A stretch of DNA of 64,000 nt from Cyanophora paradoxa (Eukaryota > Glaucocystophyceae > Cyanophorales > Cyanophoraceae): positions 248,001-312,000 of the forward strand of contig QPMI01000477.1 in assembly GCA_004431415.1 (NCBI GenBank), in the 5' to 3' direction. Shown piece by piece: positions 1 to 11,900 of this stretch; position 1 is the stretch's first letter; every line of letters starts with the position of its first letter. The notes under the pieces were generated by a model that did not search any database, had not been told where the DNA came from, and worked only from the letters and a program-made list of their open reading frames with translations. Position numbers and translations under genes: made by a program.

Positions 1-3000
1 CGAGGTGAACTGAGCCTCTTCGCTGCGCTGCCGGCCCGCCCGGCTCAGAATTCGTCGCAGGTCGCGTGCTGGCGGGCTTGAGGGTGGGCGCAGCTCCGTT
101 TCACCGAGGTGGGCCTGGTTCTTCGAGGGCGGACACGGGCCGCGAGGTGCACTGAGCCTCTTCGCTGCGCCGCCGGCCTGCCCGGCTCAGAATTCGTCGC
201 AGGTCGCGTGCTGGCGGGCTTGAGGGCGGGCGCAGCTCCGTTTCACCGAGGCGGGCCTGGTTCTTCGAGGGCGGACGCGGCCCGCGAGGTGCACTGAGCC
301 TCTTCGCTGCGCCGCCGGCCCGCCCGGCTCAGAATTCGTCGCAGGTCGCGTGCTGGCGGGCTTGAGGGCGGGCGCAGCTCCGTTTCACCGAGGTGGGCCT
401 GGTTCTTCGAGGGTGGGCGCAGCTCGCGAGGTGCACTGAGCCTCTTCGCTGCGCCGCCGGCCCGCCCGGCTCAGAATTCGTCGCAGGTCGCGTGCTGGCG
501 GGCTTGAGGGCGGGCGCAGCTCCGTTTCACTGAGGCGGGCCTGGTTCTTCGAGGGCGGACGCAGCCCGCGAGGTGCACTGAGCCTCTTCGCTGCGCCGCC
601 GGCCCGCCCGGCTCAGAATTCGTCGCAGGTCGCGTGCTGGCGGGCTTGAGGGCGGGCGCGGGTCCGTTTCACTGAGGCGGGCCTGGTTCTTCGAGGGTGG
701 ACGCAGCTCGCGAGGTGCACTGAGCCTCTTCGCTGCGCCGCCGGCCCGCCGGGCTCAGAATTCGTCGCAGGTCGCGTGCTGGCGGGCTTGAGGGCGGGCG
801 CGGGTCCGTTTCACTGAGGCGGGCCTGGTTCTTCGAGGGTGGGCGCAGCCCGCGAGGTGCACTGAGCCTTTTCGCTGCGCTGCCGGCCCGCCCGGCTCAG
901 AATTCGTCGCAGGTCGCGTGCTGGCGGGCTTGAGGGCGGGCGCGGGTCCGTTTCACTGAGGTGGGCCTGGTTCTTCGAGGCCGGACGCGGCCCGCGAGGT
1001 GCACTGAGCCTCTTCGCTGCGCCGCCGGCCCGCCCGGCTCAGAATTCGTCGCAGGTCGCGTGCTGGCGGGCTTGAGGGCGGGCGCGGGTCCGTTTCACTG
1101 AGGCGGGCCTGGTTCTTCGAGGGTGGACGCAGCTCGCGAGGTGCACTGAGCCTCTTCGCTGCGCCGCCGGCCCGCCGGGCTCAGAATTCGTCGCAGGTCG
1201 CGTGCTGGCGGGCTTGAGGGCGGGCGCAGCTCCGTTTCACTGAGGAGGGCCTGGTTCTTCGAGGGTGGGCGCAGCCCGCGAGGTGCACTGAGCCTTTTCG
1301 CTGCGCTGCCGGCCCGCCCGGCTCAGAATTCGTCGCAGGTCGCGTGCTGGCGGGCTTGAGGGCGGGCGCAGCTCCGTTTCACCGAGGTGGGCCTGGTTCT
1401 TCGAGGGTGGACACGGCCCGCGAGGTGCACTGAGCCTCTTCGCTGCGCCGCCGGCCTGCCCGGCTCAGAATTCGTCGCAGGTCGCGTGCTGGCGGGCTTG
1501 AGGGCGGGCGCGGGTCCGTTTCACCGAGGTGGGCCTGGTTCTTCGAGGGCGGACGCGGCCCGCGAGGTGCACTGAGCCTCTTCGCTGCGCCGCCGGCCCG
1601 CCCGGCTCAGAATTCGTCGCAGGTCGCGTGCTGGCGGGCTTGAGGGCGGGCGCAGCTCCGTTTCACTGAGGCGGGCCTGGTTCTTCGAGGGCGGACGCAG
1701 CCCGCGAGGTGCACTGAGCCTCTTCGCTGCGCCGCCGGCCCGCCCGGCTCAGAATTCGTCGCAGGTCGCGTGCTGGCGGGCTTGAGGGCGGGCGCGGGTC
1801 CGTTTCACTGAGGCGGGCCTGGTTCTTCGAGGGTGGACGCAGCTCGCGAGGTGCACTGAGCCTCTTCGCTGCGCCGCCGGCCCGCCGGGCTCAGAATTCG
1901 TCGCAGGTCGCGTGCTGGCGGGCTTGAGGCGGGCGCGGGTCCGTTTCACTGAGGCGGGCCTGGTTCTTCGAGGGTGGGCGCAGCCCGCGAGGTGCACTGA
2001 GCCTTTTCGCTGCGCTGCCGGCCCGCCCGGCTCAGAATTCGTCGCAGGTCGCGTGCTGGCGGGCTTGAGGGCGGGCGCGGGTCCGTTTCACTGAGGTGGG
2101 CCTGGTTCTTCGAGGCCGGACGCGGCCCGCGAGGTGCACTGAGCCTCTTCGCTGCGCCGCCGGCCCGCCCGGCTCAGAATTCGTCGCAGGTCGCGTGCTG
2201 GCGGGCTTGAGGGCGGGCGCGGGTCCGTTTCACTGAGGCGGGCCTGGTTCTTCGAGGGTGGACGCAGCTCGCGAGGTGCACTGAGCCTCTTCGCTGCGCC
2301 GCCGGCCCGCCGGCTCAGAATTCGTCGCAGGTCGCGTGCTGGCGGGCTTGAGGCGGGCGCAGCTCCGTTTCACTGAGGAGGGCCTGGTTCTTCGAGGGTG
2401 GGCGCAGCCCGCGAGGTGCACTGAGCCTTTTCGCTGCGCTGCCGGCCCGCCCGGCTCAGAATTCGTCGCAGGTCGCGTGCTGGCGGGCTTGAGGGCGGGC
2501 GCAGCTCCGTTTCACCGAGGTGGGCCTGGTTCTTCGAGGGTGGACACGGCCCGCGAGGTGCACTGAGCCTCTTCGCTGCGCCGCCGGCCTGCCCGGCTCA
2601 GAATTCGTCGCAGGTCGCGTGCTGGCGGGCTTGAGGGCGGGCGCGGGTCCGTTTCACCGAGGTGGGCCTGGTTCTTCGAGGGCGGACGCGGCCCGCGAGG
2701 TGCACTGAGCCTCTTCGCTGCGCCGCCGGCCCGCCCGGCTCAGAATTCGTCGCAGGTCGCGTGCTGGCGGGCTTGAGGGCGGGCGCGGGTCCGTTTCACT
2801 GAGGCGGGCCTGGTTCTTCGAGGGTGGACGCGGCCCGCGGGGTGCACTGAGCCTCTTCGCTGCGCCGCCGGCCCGCCCGGCTCAGAATTCGTCGCAGGTC
2901 GCGTGCTGGCGGGCTTGAGGGCGGGCGCGGGTCCGTTTCACTGAGGTGGGCCTGGTTCTTCGAGGGTGGGCGCAGCTCGCGAGGTGCACTGAGCCTCTTC

Positions 3001-4096
3001 GCTGCGCTGCCGGCCCGCCCGGCTCAGAATTCGTCGCAGGTCGCGTGCTGGCGGGCTTGAGGGCGGGCGCGGGTCCGTTTCACTGAGGCGGGCCTGGTTC
3101 TTCGAGGGCGGACGCAGCTCGCGAGGTGCACTGAGCCTTTTCGCTGCGCCGCCGGCCCGCCCGGCTCAGAATTCGTCGCAGGTCGCGTGCTGGCGGGCTT
3201 GAGGGCGGGCGCGGGTCCGTTTCACTGAGGCGGGCCTGGTTCTTCGAGGGTGGGCGCAGCTCGCGAGGTGCACTGAGCCTCTTCGCTGCGCCACCAGCCC
3301 GCCTGGCTCAGAATTCGTCGCAGGTCGCGTGCTGGCGGGCTTGAGGGCGGGCGCAGCTCCGTTTCACCGAGGTGGGCCTGGTTCTTCGAGGGCGGACGCG
3401 GCCCGCGAGGTGCACTGAGCCTCTTCGCTGCGCCACCAGCCCGCCTGGCTCAGAATTCGTCGCAGGTCGCGTGCTGGCGGGCTTGAGGGCGGGCGCAGCT
3501 CCGTTTCACCGAGGTGGGCCTGGTTCTTCGAGGGCGGACGCGGCCCGCGAGGTGCACTGAGCCTCTTCGCTGCGCCGCCGGCCCGCCCGGCTCAGAATTC
3601 GTCGCAGGTCGCGTGCTGGCGGGCTTGAGGGCGGGCGCGGGTCCGTTTCACTGAGGTGGGCCTGGTTCTTCGAGGGCGGACGCAGCCCGCGAGGTGCACT
3701 GAGCCTCTTCGCTGCGCCGCCGGCCTGCCCGGCTCAGAATTCGTCGCAGGTCGCGTGCTGGCGGGCTTGAGGGCGGGCGCGGGTCCGTTTCACCGAGGTG
3801 GGCCTGGTTCTTCGAGGGCGGACGCGGCCCGCGAGGTGAACTGAGCCTCTTCGCTGCGCCGCCGGCCCGCCCGGCTCAGAATTCGTCGCAGGTCACGTGC
3901 TGGCGGGCTTGAGGGCGGGCGCGGGTCCGTTTCACTGAGGTGGGCCTGGTTCTTCGAGGGCGGACGCAGCTCGCGAGGTGCACCGAGCCTCTTCGCTGCG
4001 CCGCCGGCCCGCCCGGCTCAGAATTCGTCGCAGGTCACGTGCTGGCGGGCTTGAGGGTGGGCGCGGCTCCGTTTCACTGAGGCGGACCTGTTGCTT
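1..4096. repeat. 142-bp GC-rich satellite array, about 29 units
   Basis: Head-to-tail units of 142 bp run from the window edge to about 4096, so the array is open on the left. Each unit carries a GAATTC site (CTCAGAATTCGTCGCAGG) and the phrase GAGGTGCACTGAGCC. Units differ by a few substitutions (GCAGCTCCG versus GCGGGTCCG; ACCGAGG versus ACTGAGG), and two have single-base deletions near 1927 and 2352. Since 142 is not a multiple of three, the short open frames drift between units and are not genes. Variant combinations recur at larger spacing (positions 1387 and 2520 match), which shows higher-order structure. Confidence 0.97.
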
Positions 4097-4232
4097 CGAG
4101 GGCGGATGCGGCCCGCGAGGTGCACTGAGCTTCTTCATGCCGAGGCCGGGTGCAGATAAGGGCTCGAGGGCGGATGCGGCCCGCGAGGTGCACTGAGCTT
4201 CTTCATGCCGAGGCCGGGTGCAGATAAGGGCT
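4097..4232. repeat. Two 68-bp direct repeats at the satellite edge
   Basis: Two near-identical 68-bp copies (4097-4164 and 4165-4232) start like the satellite (CGAGGGCGGATGCGG ... GAGGTGCACTGAGC) and then change to a private tail (CTTCTTCATGCCGAGGCC, GATAAGGGCT). This is a decayed boundary form of the 142-bp satellite. Confidence 0.85.
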
Positions 4233-4874
4233 CGAGCTGTTTATATATAGCTGTAGAGAAAAAGGGCACTTGCACTCGGGATCAGTCACAGCTAGTGCTT
4301 GCAATTGAAGCCATGGAGGTCCAAGGCCTTAGGCTTCAAAGTCATGATGGATATGGGCTTTCATTTTGATGATGGGCTTCATTCATGATCGAAGTCTCGG
4401 ATACGATGGCTGTGCATGCTTCACGGTATCGATCATGATCATGATCATGACGTTGCTATAGCTAGGTTCTGAGCCTCGGAGGCCCTGAGGCCCTGCAGCT
4501 TCAGGTGAGGCTTCATGATAATTATGACAGGGTCATGCACTGATCACGAGTCGGCGTCAGTGAGCCTCAAGGCCATGCCAGGTTGTGGCCTTATAATTAA
4601 TTATAATGACGAGCTCATGATCATGAGCATCATGATCAGACCCGGAGGACCTCGCGGCTAGGCTAGGCTGGCCCAGTGGAGGTCACCGGGTTACAGCTTC
4701 ACTGCTTCATGATCATGATGTCGTTGGGCTTCGAGGCCCTGAGCTCGAGGCTTCTTCGCGGCTTCATGATCGTCGACGTTGGGGTATAACGGGGTCACTG
4801 TGTCAGCAAGCCTTGAAGAACGCTTCTGAGCACTTGAAGGCCTTGTGGCCTTCATGACGGGCTCATGCATGATC
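4233..4874. other. Non-coding, palindrome-rich flank
   Basis: No credible gene. The stretch is dense in ATGATC / CATGATCATGATC palindromes and GAGGCCCTGAG motifs. The part from about 4630 to 4720 (CATCATGATCAG, GGAGGACCTCGCGGCTAG, CTTCACTGCTTCATGATC) recurs imperfectly at about 8690-8780, on the far side of the putative Helitron-like element. Confidence 0.6.
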
Positions 4875-5076
4875 ATACTAGTGGCCCGGCCGCGTTTTGG
4901 CGCGCCGGGGGTGCAAGGGGGGAATCTGGATCTAATGAAAGAGTAGTAGTGGCACGAACATGCACGGGGCAGATGTAGATCGACCCCGGCCCAGCGCGCG
5001 CGGCAGGTTGCAATTGAAGTAGTAAAGATAGAGACAGATTATGACTGTAAAGAGTAGAAAAGGGCTGATAAGCAGA
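4875..5076 (-). repeat. Helitron-like 3' terminal repeat, copy 1
   Basis: A 202-bp segment identical, as far as I can read, to 17333-17534. On the minus strand it ends with a GC-rich inverted pair (CCGGCGCG ... CGCGGCCGG) followed by GGCCACTAG and then T, the form expected of a Helitron 3' end (hairpin, a few bases, CTRR, T). The block GCAAGGGGGGAA just inside it is found inverted at the other proposed end (about 8671), resembling the asymmetric terminal inverted repeats described for Helitron2/Helentron elements. The duplication is seen directly; the Helitron reading is inference. Confidence 0.6.
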
Positions 5077-5085
5077 CGCTGCGAT

Positions 5086-5693
5086 CTAACCGAACAAAGA
5101 AAAGCCTGAATGAACTTCGAGATTGAGTGCACTGTATATGAAAGATTGTTCTGGAGCGGAAAAACCGTGCGCATCAACTGTGTTTGCACGGCCTACCCTA
5201 CTCCTGAACAGCTGGCTAAAAAATGATGGTGCTGTCTGCAGAGGGCTCGCCGTAAACATAGGCGATCCAGGCCGTCTGGAGGGGTCGGGGCGGAAGTCGG
5301 CCGTGCGGGTGAGCGGCAGCCAGCGGCGCCGGTCCTGAAGAGGGCCCTGCTGGGAGAGCATGGTGAGGCGGCCCGCCGCCTCGAGCGCCTGCAGAGCCAC
5401 GCGGCTGGCGCGCTGCTCGCTTCCGCCGCGCATCTGGTAGACAAGGTCTTGAAGTTCGATATCGACGAGGCCGGCGTCTCGGAGGCGCGTGAGGACTCCC
5501 ATGTGGAGGTCCTCGATTGCAGGTCTGCCGTGGCAATCATGAAACAGACGCGAGATCTAGATATGGGCAGTCCAGTTGAATGAATGTTCGCGCACCCGAC
5601 AAAGCGAACGACGAAGCGATCTTGCCGCGCAGCCGCGAGTGCTTCGACGGTTGCTGAAAAACGGCTGAAAGAGATTATTACAATCGGCCGCAT
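5086..5693 (-). pseudogene. Degenerate continuation of the Helitron-like coding region
   Basis: Downstream of the DUF6570-like segment, two minus-strand frames (5193-5693 and 5086-5502) overlap. One ends near TADLQSRTSTWESS while the other continues in a plausible coding style (GVLTRLRDAGLVDIELQDL). This suggests one frameshifted reading frame rather than two genes. No domain is recognised; the C-terminal half looks like noise. It could equally be antisense chance reading. Confidence 0.22.
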
Positions 5694-6346
5694 ACCTTTT
5701 TCAGCCAGAAGAGAGCGCGTCGAATGAGCCAGGGCCGCACTTTCAGAGTCACGGTGACGGGCGCACCCTCAGTTTGAATGTAAACAGTTTCGGACTGGCC
5801 GGCCGTGCGTGGGAGCACGAGGACCAGTTCGTTGATCTTGTTGAAGAATGAGATGCAGTTGCCACGAGTAAAGCGCTGGCCCGAAGGGTGGTGTGTACGG
5901 ACGCGAGTCTCGCCGCTGACAATCGCAATCAGCTTTCGTTCCGCCTCGTTCAGGCAGCTCAGCTCCTCGGGAATATATCCGAAGTCCCACAACGCCACTG
6001 CTGTTCGCGGCATGTCGCCCGATTTGAGGGTGGGGATGCAGCGCTGGCAAAGACGAAAGTGCGGAATGTTCGATTTGCAGGCGACCTTGCAGCTGCACAT
6101 CTTGCCAGGGCACGATTCGACGAAGGTGCCCGAGTCACCTTCAACTTTGAGTACAGCTAGCATTTGCTGCAGGCCCGGCCGGCTTTCCGTTCCGGTGACG
6201 CGCTCAAAGGCCGGCGGCAGCAGCAGAGACCCCTCGCGTTTTTCGACGCCAAGCTGTTTCTGCCACGGTGGGGGCGCCTCGATATCCTCCCTGCACCCAG
6301 ATAAGTGCTGCGCAGTGGAAATGTAGAATAGGTTCGGAGTGCTCAC
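5678..6346 (-). pseudogene. DUF6570-like Helitron protein segment
   Basis: A 222-residue open frame. From about residue 95 it shows the DUF6570 pattern: a C-x2-C pair (LCQRCIP), then a G-x-IPEEL-x-CLNEAER-LIA core, a GQ...GN-x-ISF strand, an LPRTAGQ turn, and a tail with KVRP and AL-WLKK. In known Helitron polyproteins this domain precedes the Rep/helicase part and is followed by the same R-P...AL-WLK motif. Here the frame stops right after that motif, so the protein is truncated. Fingers lie upstream in other frames (6546-7063), so introns or frameshifts separate the parts. Function is unknown. Confidence 0.5.
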
Positions 6347-6545
6347 TTGTACACCCAGAGGGGAGTAAAGATCTCAAGCGAGGCGGGGAAGAAGGGGCAT
6401 TTGGGGAAGTCCGCGGCAGGCCGATACTCCGCGCAGCAGGCGCACGTCCAAAACGTGCTGTTTCGCGGCCACGTCTTCATCCACGTCGTAGTAAGAGCTG
6501 GCAGTGCGTCCCAAGGAGCGATATCTGACCGGCAATATCGACAAT

Positions 6546-7063
6546 TTAGCGAGGGAATCCCGAATCCACATGTCCACGAAAATAGAATCCACCTGGAGGG
6601 TGCTTCTTCTCTTTGTGCTTCCGCAGAGAGGATGCAGAAGCGCCGCTCCAGCCGCAGCCCTCATGATCGCAGCTATGCGTGGCCCGTCTGGCCGTTCGCT
6701 TCCGGCGGCCTAACGCCGGGTCGGCTTCTTCCTCGGACGAACTGCTGCTGCACTCGGACTCGACTACGTCCTCCGCAGCCTCTGCATTGCGGGCAACGTC
6801 ACTACATCGATCTGGTTCAGCAACGCAGCACAAAAATTACCTCGGGCGTGTGCAGCCTCGTGCTGAAGAAGGGAAGGAGCTGACGGACAGACGATACAGC
6901 ACTGCCTGCACGGGTACTGGGCGACCGTTGCGGATGCCGGAATAGACATGTCCGGAGGCACATTCTGCGGCGAGCACTTCGCACGCTTCACGTGCCGGTC
7001 GAACGACAACTTGTCGTTGAAGGGCCGCTTGCAAATATCGCAAGACATCTGATGGAAACGCAC
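6546..7063 (-). pseudogene. C2H2 zinc-finger segment upstream of DUF6570
   Basis: Two overlapping minus-strand frames (6764-7063 and 6546-6833) encode well-formed fingers: C-x2-C-x12-H-x5-C (CDICKRPFND...), C-x2-C-x12-H-x3-H (CRQCCIVC...), then C-x4-C-x12-H-x4-H (CDHEGCGW...) after an acidic serine stretch (SSSSSEEE). Finger-encoding N-termini are frequent in Helitron proteins and probably bind element ends. A frame change near 6800 splits the set, by an intron or an indel. Alternatively this is a separate host zinc-finger gene remnant. Confidence 0.45.
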
Positions 7064-8637
7064 TGAGGAATAGCATTAAACACAAGGTGCCAAACAGCGC
7101 ACCGGACTCCAACGCGGGCCGGGATGTTCGAAACTGAGCCGTTGAACTTCCCGACTCACCGACGGTTCCGCTACTCGCAAAATGCCCGAAACTGAGTTTT
7201 CAGAAGCGGCGCACACAGACGACAGCCGGTCCGGATTCTGTTGAACGGTTAAGAGCTCTGAATAACAGCTGAAAATTGCAAATTTGTAAAAAAGCCGCAA
7301 AACGAGCTCACTTGGACACACAAGCGCGCGCTTCGCGGATCGACAACTGAAGCCTGAACACGCACTGCCAGGTTGGAAGTGCTCTGCGTGGCAGTCAGAA
7401 CATGCGTTAGCCCCTGCGTTTTTGCCGGCGCGCGGCTCGATAGAAACTCCACGTACTCGAGCGCTGCGCGGCTCGATCTGAACGGAAGCGCCCTGCGGGG
7501 CGGAACTGGAGCGCCCTGCGCAGGGAAATACGTACGTTATCCGATACGTGCTTGTTAACGACTGCAGCTAAATTGCAACTGCACCCACTTGAGCGCTCCG
7601 AACGTGCTGCCGGACATGCCGAAATAGGCTTTCGCGAGCGCAGAAGTGTTGACGGGCGCCCTCCGGACAACATAAGCAAATGCCGCCCGTGCACGACGAT
7701 GAGAGCGTGCATCGAGCGTCCGACAGCACGAAATCTCGCCCGGAAACAAGGTCCAATGCAGCTTTCCGTCCCATCTCGTTTGAATCCGGCTCGAGCTCGG
7801 GAAGGGCTTCCGCTGAGCTGCAACTGAATAAGATAACTGGCGGCTGTTGGAAACACTGGTAAAGCTTAAGCTGCAGTGCAGCCAGCGGCCGCAAGCGTGC
7901 TAGGCAGCTGGCCGGGTGTCGAGCGCACGCGGCGGGTGCAACGCGGGACGCCGAACGTTAACGTCGGAGCGCCGACGCTGACAGCAGCCTCAACCTGAAT
8001 GAGCAGACAATTGCAAGCGGCGTCGACCGGCGCGCCGTGCGCAGCGCGCGAACTGGTCTGCTTGCCAGGTGCCAAACGCAACAAGAGCGCCAGGCCCGTC
8101 CGGCGTGCTCGGCTGCGGGCAGCTCCGCACGCGGTTCTGCAATATAGGCTCGAATTCGGCGGCGTCCCGAGCGCAGCGAAAGAGCACGGTCTCGAAGGCC
8201 TGTCCTCGGCTACGATCAGCGGCCCAGCTAGGCAGGGGCGCATTTTTCGTTGCAAGCTAATCTAGAGGAGACGTTGACAGGTACGTAGAGAGAAGTGGTT
8301 CCATGCAGAACCGCGCAACGAAGAGCAAGGCGTACGCGACGCACTGCGAGGAAGCCGAAATGTAGAGGAGAGAGCTAGGGAGAACTGGTTCCATGCAGAA
8401 CGGCGCAAGGAATTCGAAGACCGGAGTTAGAGAGAAGTTAGTTTTCCCCTCGAAAACCACTTGAGAAGTTAGTTTTCCCCTCGAAAACCACTTTTTCCCT
8501 CCGATTCGACGCTCGAAAGTCGAGAGCTGACCGGTTCACCGAGCCAATCGGATCGCGAATAACCGACAATTTCGTTGCAAGCTGGCCCTCGAAAACGGCC
8601 TCATAGAAAACTTTTGGCTGAAGCGAGGGAACGGGAA
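7064..8637. other. No convincing gene; degenerate finger and small duplications
   Basis: Many overlapping short frames on both strands, none with a stable domain. One minus-strand frame (7568-7894) has a finger-like end (CLCC ... F-x5-L-x2-H-x3-H). From 8280 to 8492 there are imperfect duplications: GGTTCCATGCAGAAC occurs twice (about 8297 and 8387) and GAAGTTAGTTTTCCCCTCG twice, about 31 bp apart. Confidence 0.5.
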
Positions 8638-8678
8638 GCAAGGGGGGGAAGACCTTCGGTCTTCTTTTCCCCCCTTGC
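8638..8678. repeat. Hairpin with TTCG loop at putative Helitron 5' end
   Basis: Inverted arms of about 17 bp (GCAAGGGGGGGAAGACC and GTCTTC..TTCCCCCCTTGC) enclose a TTCG tetraloop. It sits 8 bases inside the proposed 5' terminus, and its outer arm repeats the GCAAGGGGGG block found near 4909 and 17367. Confidence 0.75.
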
Positions 8679-8686
8679 AACTATGA

Positions 8687-8908
8687 TAAGCATCATGATC
8701 AGGCCCGGCGGCCCGGAGGACCTCGCGGCTAGCTATAGGCTAGGCTGGAGGTTACGGCTTCACTGCTTCATGATCCTGCTTTGAGTTAGCCGGGGCTGCT
8801 GAGCCCTCGGAGGCCCTGAGTACACTCGAAGCAATATATAGGCTGGCTATAGCTTCGTTCGAATTCGAAAAGTTGGGATTCGAAGTCGGAATTCAAACAA
8901 AACAAATC
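8687..8908. other. Non-coding spacer before the second satellite
   Basis: No gene. It contains the diverged copy of 4630-4720 and an EcoRI-rich stretch (TTCGAATTCG, GGAATTC) resembling the inner part of the satellite unit that follows. Confidence 0.6.
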
Positions 8909-11900
8909 TCATGATCAGGGAGCCGGGCGCCGGTGTTGCATCAAGAGCTTATAATAACGATCTAATATAACGTTCGAGTTCGCAATCGCGACCTGCAGCT
9001 GGCCATGGGCCAGCGACGAGCCGTGTTAATGCAACCATATGCATTGGTCAGGAGTCGCAGTCCTGCACGACCGGCCTTCGAATTCGGAAATCGGAATTCG
9101 AAAGTCGTTATCGATTCTTGAGCTTCACCCAATCTCATCATGAGCATGAGCTTTTTAACAATGGCCACGTCGCAAAGCTTAAGATTCCGAATCCGAAGTT
9201 CATTTCAATGTGCGCGACGTCAACCCCGTGCACGCCCCGGCCTTTGTGGGCCCTGCACTGGTACGCACGCGGGCCCCGCTGGCCCCACGCGGGCCCCGCA
9301 CTGTCCGCTGTGAATATGAGTGGTTCGCATGATTACTTGAAGATTTTCCCATGCCGCAGTGCATAACTTGGCTCGGCCTCCGCCAGATGCATTCCGCAGG
9401 AAACAAAGCTCATGATCAGGGAGCCGGGCGCCGGTGTTGCATCAAGAGCTTATAATAACGATCTAATCTAACGATCGAGTTCGCAATCGCGACCTGCAGC
9501 TGGCCATGGGCCAGCGACGAGCCGTGTTAATGCAACCATATGCATTGGTCAGGAGTCGCAGTCCTGCACGACCGGCCTTCGAATTCGGAAATCGGAATTC
9601 GAAAGTCGTTATCGATTCTTGAGCTTCACCCAATCTCATCATGAGCATGAGCTTTTTAACAATGGCCACGTCGCAAAGCTTAAGATTCCGAATCCGAAGT
9701 TCATTTCAATGTGCGCGACGTCAACCCCGTACACGCCCCGGGCTTTGTGGGCCCTGCACTGGTACGCACGCGGGCCCCGCTGGCCCCACGCGGGCCCCGC
9801 ACTGTCCGCTGTGAATATGAGTGGTTCGCATGATTACTTGAAGATTTTCCCATGCCGCAGTGCATAACTTGGCTCGGCCTCCGCCGGATCCATTCCGCAG
9901 GAAACAAAGCTCATGATCAGGGAGCCGGGCGCCGGTGTTGCATCAAGAGCTTATATTATAATAACGATCTAATATAACGATCGAGTTCGCAATATTAATC
10001 GCGACCTGCAGCTGGCCATGGGCCAGCGACGAGCCGTGTTAATGCAACCATATGCATTGGTCAGGAGTCGCAGTCCTGCACGACCGGCCTTCGAATTCGG
10101 AAATCGGAATTCGAAAGTCGTTATCGATTCTTGAGCTTCACCCAATCTCATCATGAGCATGAGCTTTTTAACAATGGCCACGTCGCAAAGCTTAAGATTC
10201 CGAATCCGAAGTTCATTTCAATGTGCGCGACGTCAACCCCGTGCACGCCCCGGCCTTTGTGGGCCCTGCACTGGTACGCACGCGGGCCCTGCTGGCCCCA
10301 CGCGGGCCCCGCACTGTCCGCTGTGAATATGAGTGGTTCGCATGATTACTTGAAGATTTTCCCATGCCGCAGTGCATAACTTGGCTCGGCCTCCGCCGGA
10401 TGCATTCCGCAGGAAACAAAGCTCATGATCAGGGAGCCGGGCGCCGGTGTTGCATCAAGAGCTTATAATAACGATCTAATATAACGTTCGAGTTCGCAAT
10501 CGCGACCTGCAGCTGGCCATGGGCCAGCGACGAGCCGTGTTAATGCAACCATATGCATTGGTCAGGAGTCGCAGTCCTGCACGACCGGCCTTCGAATTCG
10601 GAAATCGGAATTCGAAAGTCGTTATCGATTCTTGAGCTTCACCCAATCTCATCATGAGCATGAGCTTTTTAACAATGGCCACGTCGCAAAGCTTAAGATT
10701 CCGAATCCGAAGTTCATTTCAATGTGCGCGACGTCAACCCCGTGCACGCCCCGGCCTTTGTGGGCCCTGCACTGGTACGCACGCGGGCCCCGCTGGCCCC
10801 ACGCGGGCCCCGCACTGTCCGCTGTGAATATGAGTGGTTCGCATGATTACTTGAAGATTTTCCCATGCCGCAGTGCATAACTTGGCTCGGCCTCCGCCGG
10901 ATCCATTCCGCAGGAAACAAAGCTCATGATCAGGGAGCCGGGCGCCGGTGTTGCATCAAGAGCTTATATTATAATAACGATCTAATATAACGATCGAGTT
11001 CGCAATCGCGACCTGCAGCTGGCCATGGGCCAGCGACGAGCCGTGTTAATGCAACCATATGCATTGGTCAGGAGTCGCAGTCCTGCACGACCGGCCTTCG
11101 AATTCGGAAATCGGAATTCGAAAGTCGTTATCGATTCTTGAGCTTCACCCAATCTCATCATGAGCATGAGCTTTTTAACAATGGCCACGTCGCAAAGCTT
11201 AAGATTCCGAATCCGAAGTTCATTTCAATGTGCGCGACGTCAACCGCGTGCACGCCCAGCTGCAGGCCTTTGTGGGCCCTGCACTGGTACGCACGCGGGC
11301 CCTGCTGGCCCCAAGCGGGCCCCGCACTGTCCGCTGTGAATATGAGTGGTTCGCATGATTACTTGAAGATTTTCCCATGCCGCAGTGCATAACTTGGCTC
11401 GGCCTCCGCCGGATGCATTCCGCAGGAAACAAAGCTCATGATCAGGGAGCCGGGCGCCGGTGTTGCATCAAGAGCTTATAATAACGATCTAATCTAACGT
11501 TCGAGTTCGCAATCGCGACCTGCAGCTGGTCATGGGCCAGCGACGAGCCGTGTTAATGCAACCATATGCATTGGTCAGGAGTCGCAGTCCTGCACGACCG
11601 GCCTTCGAATTCGGAAATCGGAATTCGAAAGTCGTTATCGATTCTTGAGCTTCACCCAATCTCATCATGAGCATGAGCTTTTTAACAATGGCCACGTCGC
11701 AAAGCTTCAGATTCCGAATCCGAAGTTCATTTCAATGTGCGCGACGTCAACCCCGTACACGCCCCGGGCTTTGTGGGCCCTGCACTGGTACGCACGCGGG
11801 CCCCGCTGGCCCCACGCGGGCCCCGCACTGTCCGCTGTGAATATGAGTGGTTCGCATGATTACTTGAAGATTTTCCCATGCCGCAGTGCATAACTTGGCT

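Larger units (their letters stand above)
4878..8686 (-). mobile_element. Putative Helitron-like element, defective
   Basis: The proposed 3' end is CTAG at 4878-4881 with a subterminal hairpin. The proposed 5' end on the minus strand begins TCATAGTTGCAAGGGG at 8686, next to a strong hairpin with a TTCG loop (8638-8678). Inside, on the minus strand, are C2H2 fingers and a DUF6570-like region, both common in the N-terminal part of Helitron proteins in fungi and protists. I see no HUH replication initiator and no SF1 helicase, so the element is deleted or non-autonomous. Both ends lie in similar ATGATC-rich DNA. Confidence 0.42.

Noticed and set aside
109-4196. 62-codon frames in the 142-bp satellite
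   Set aside because: The unit length is not a multiple of three, so the frame changes from unit to unit. No selection for coding is possible across the array.
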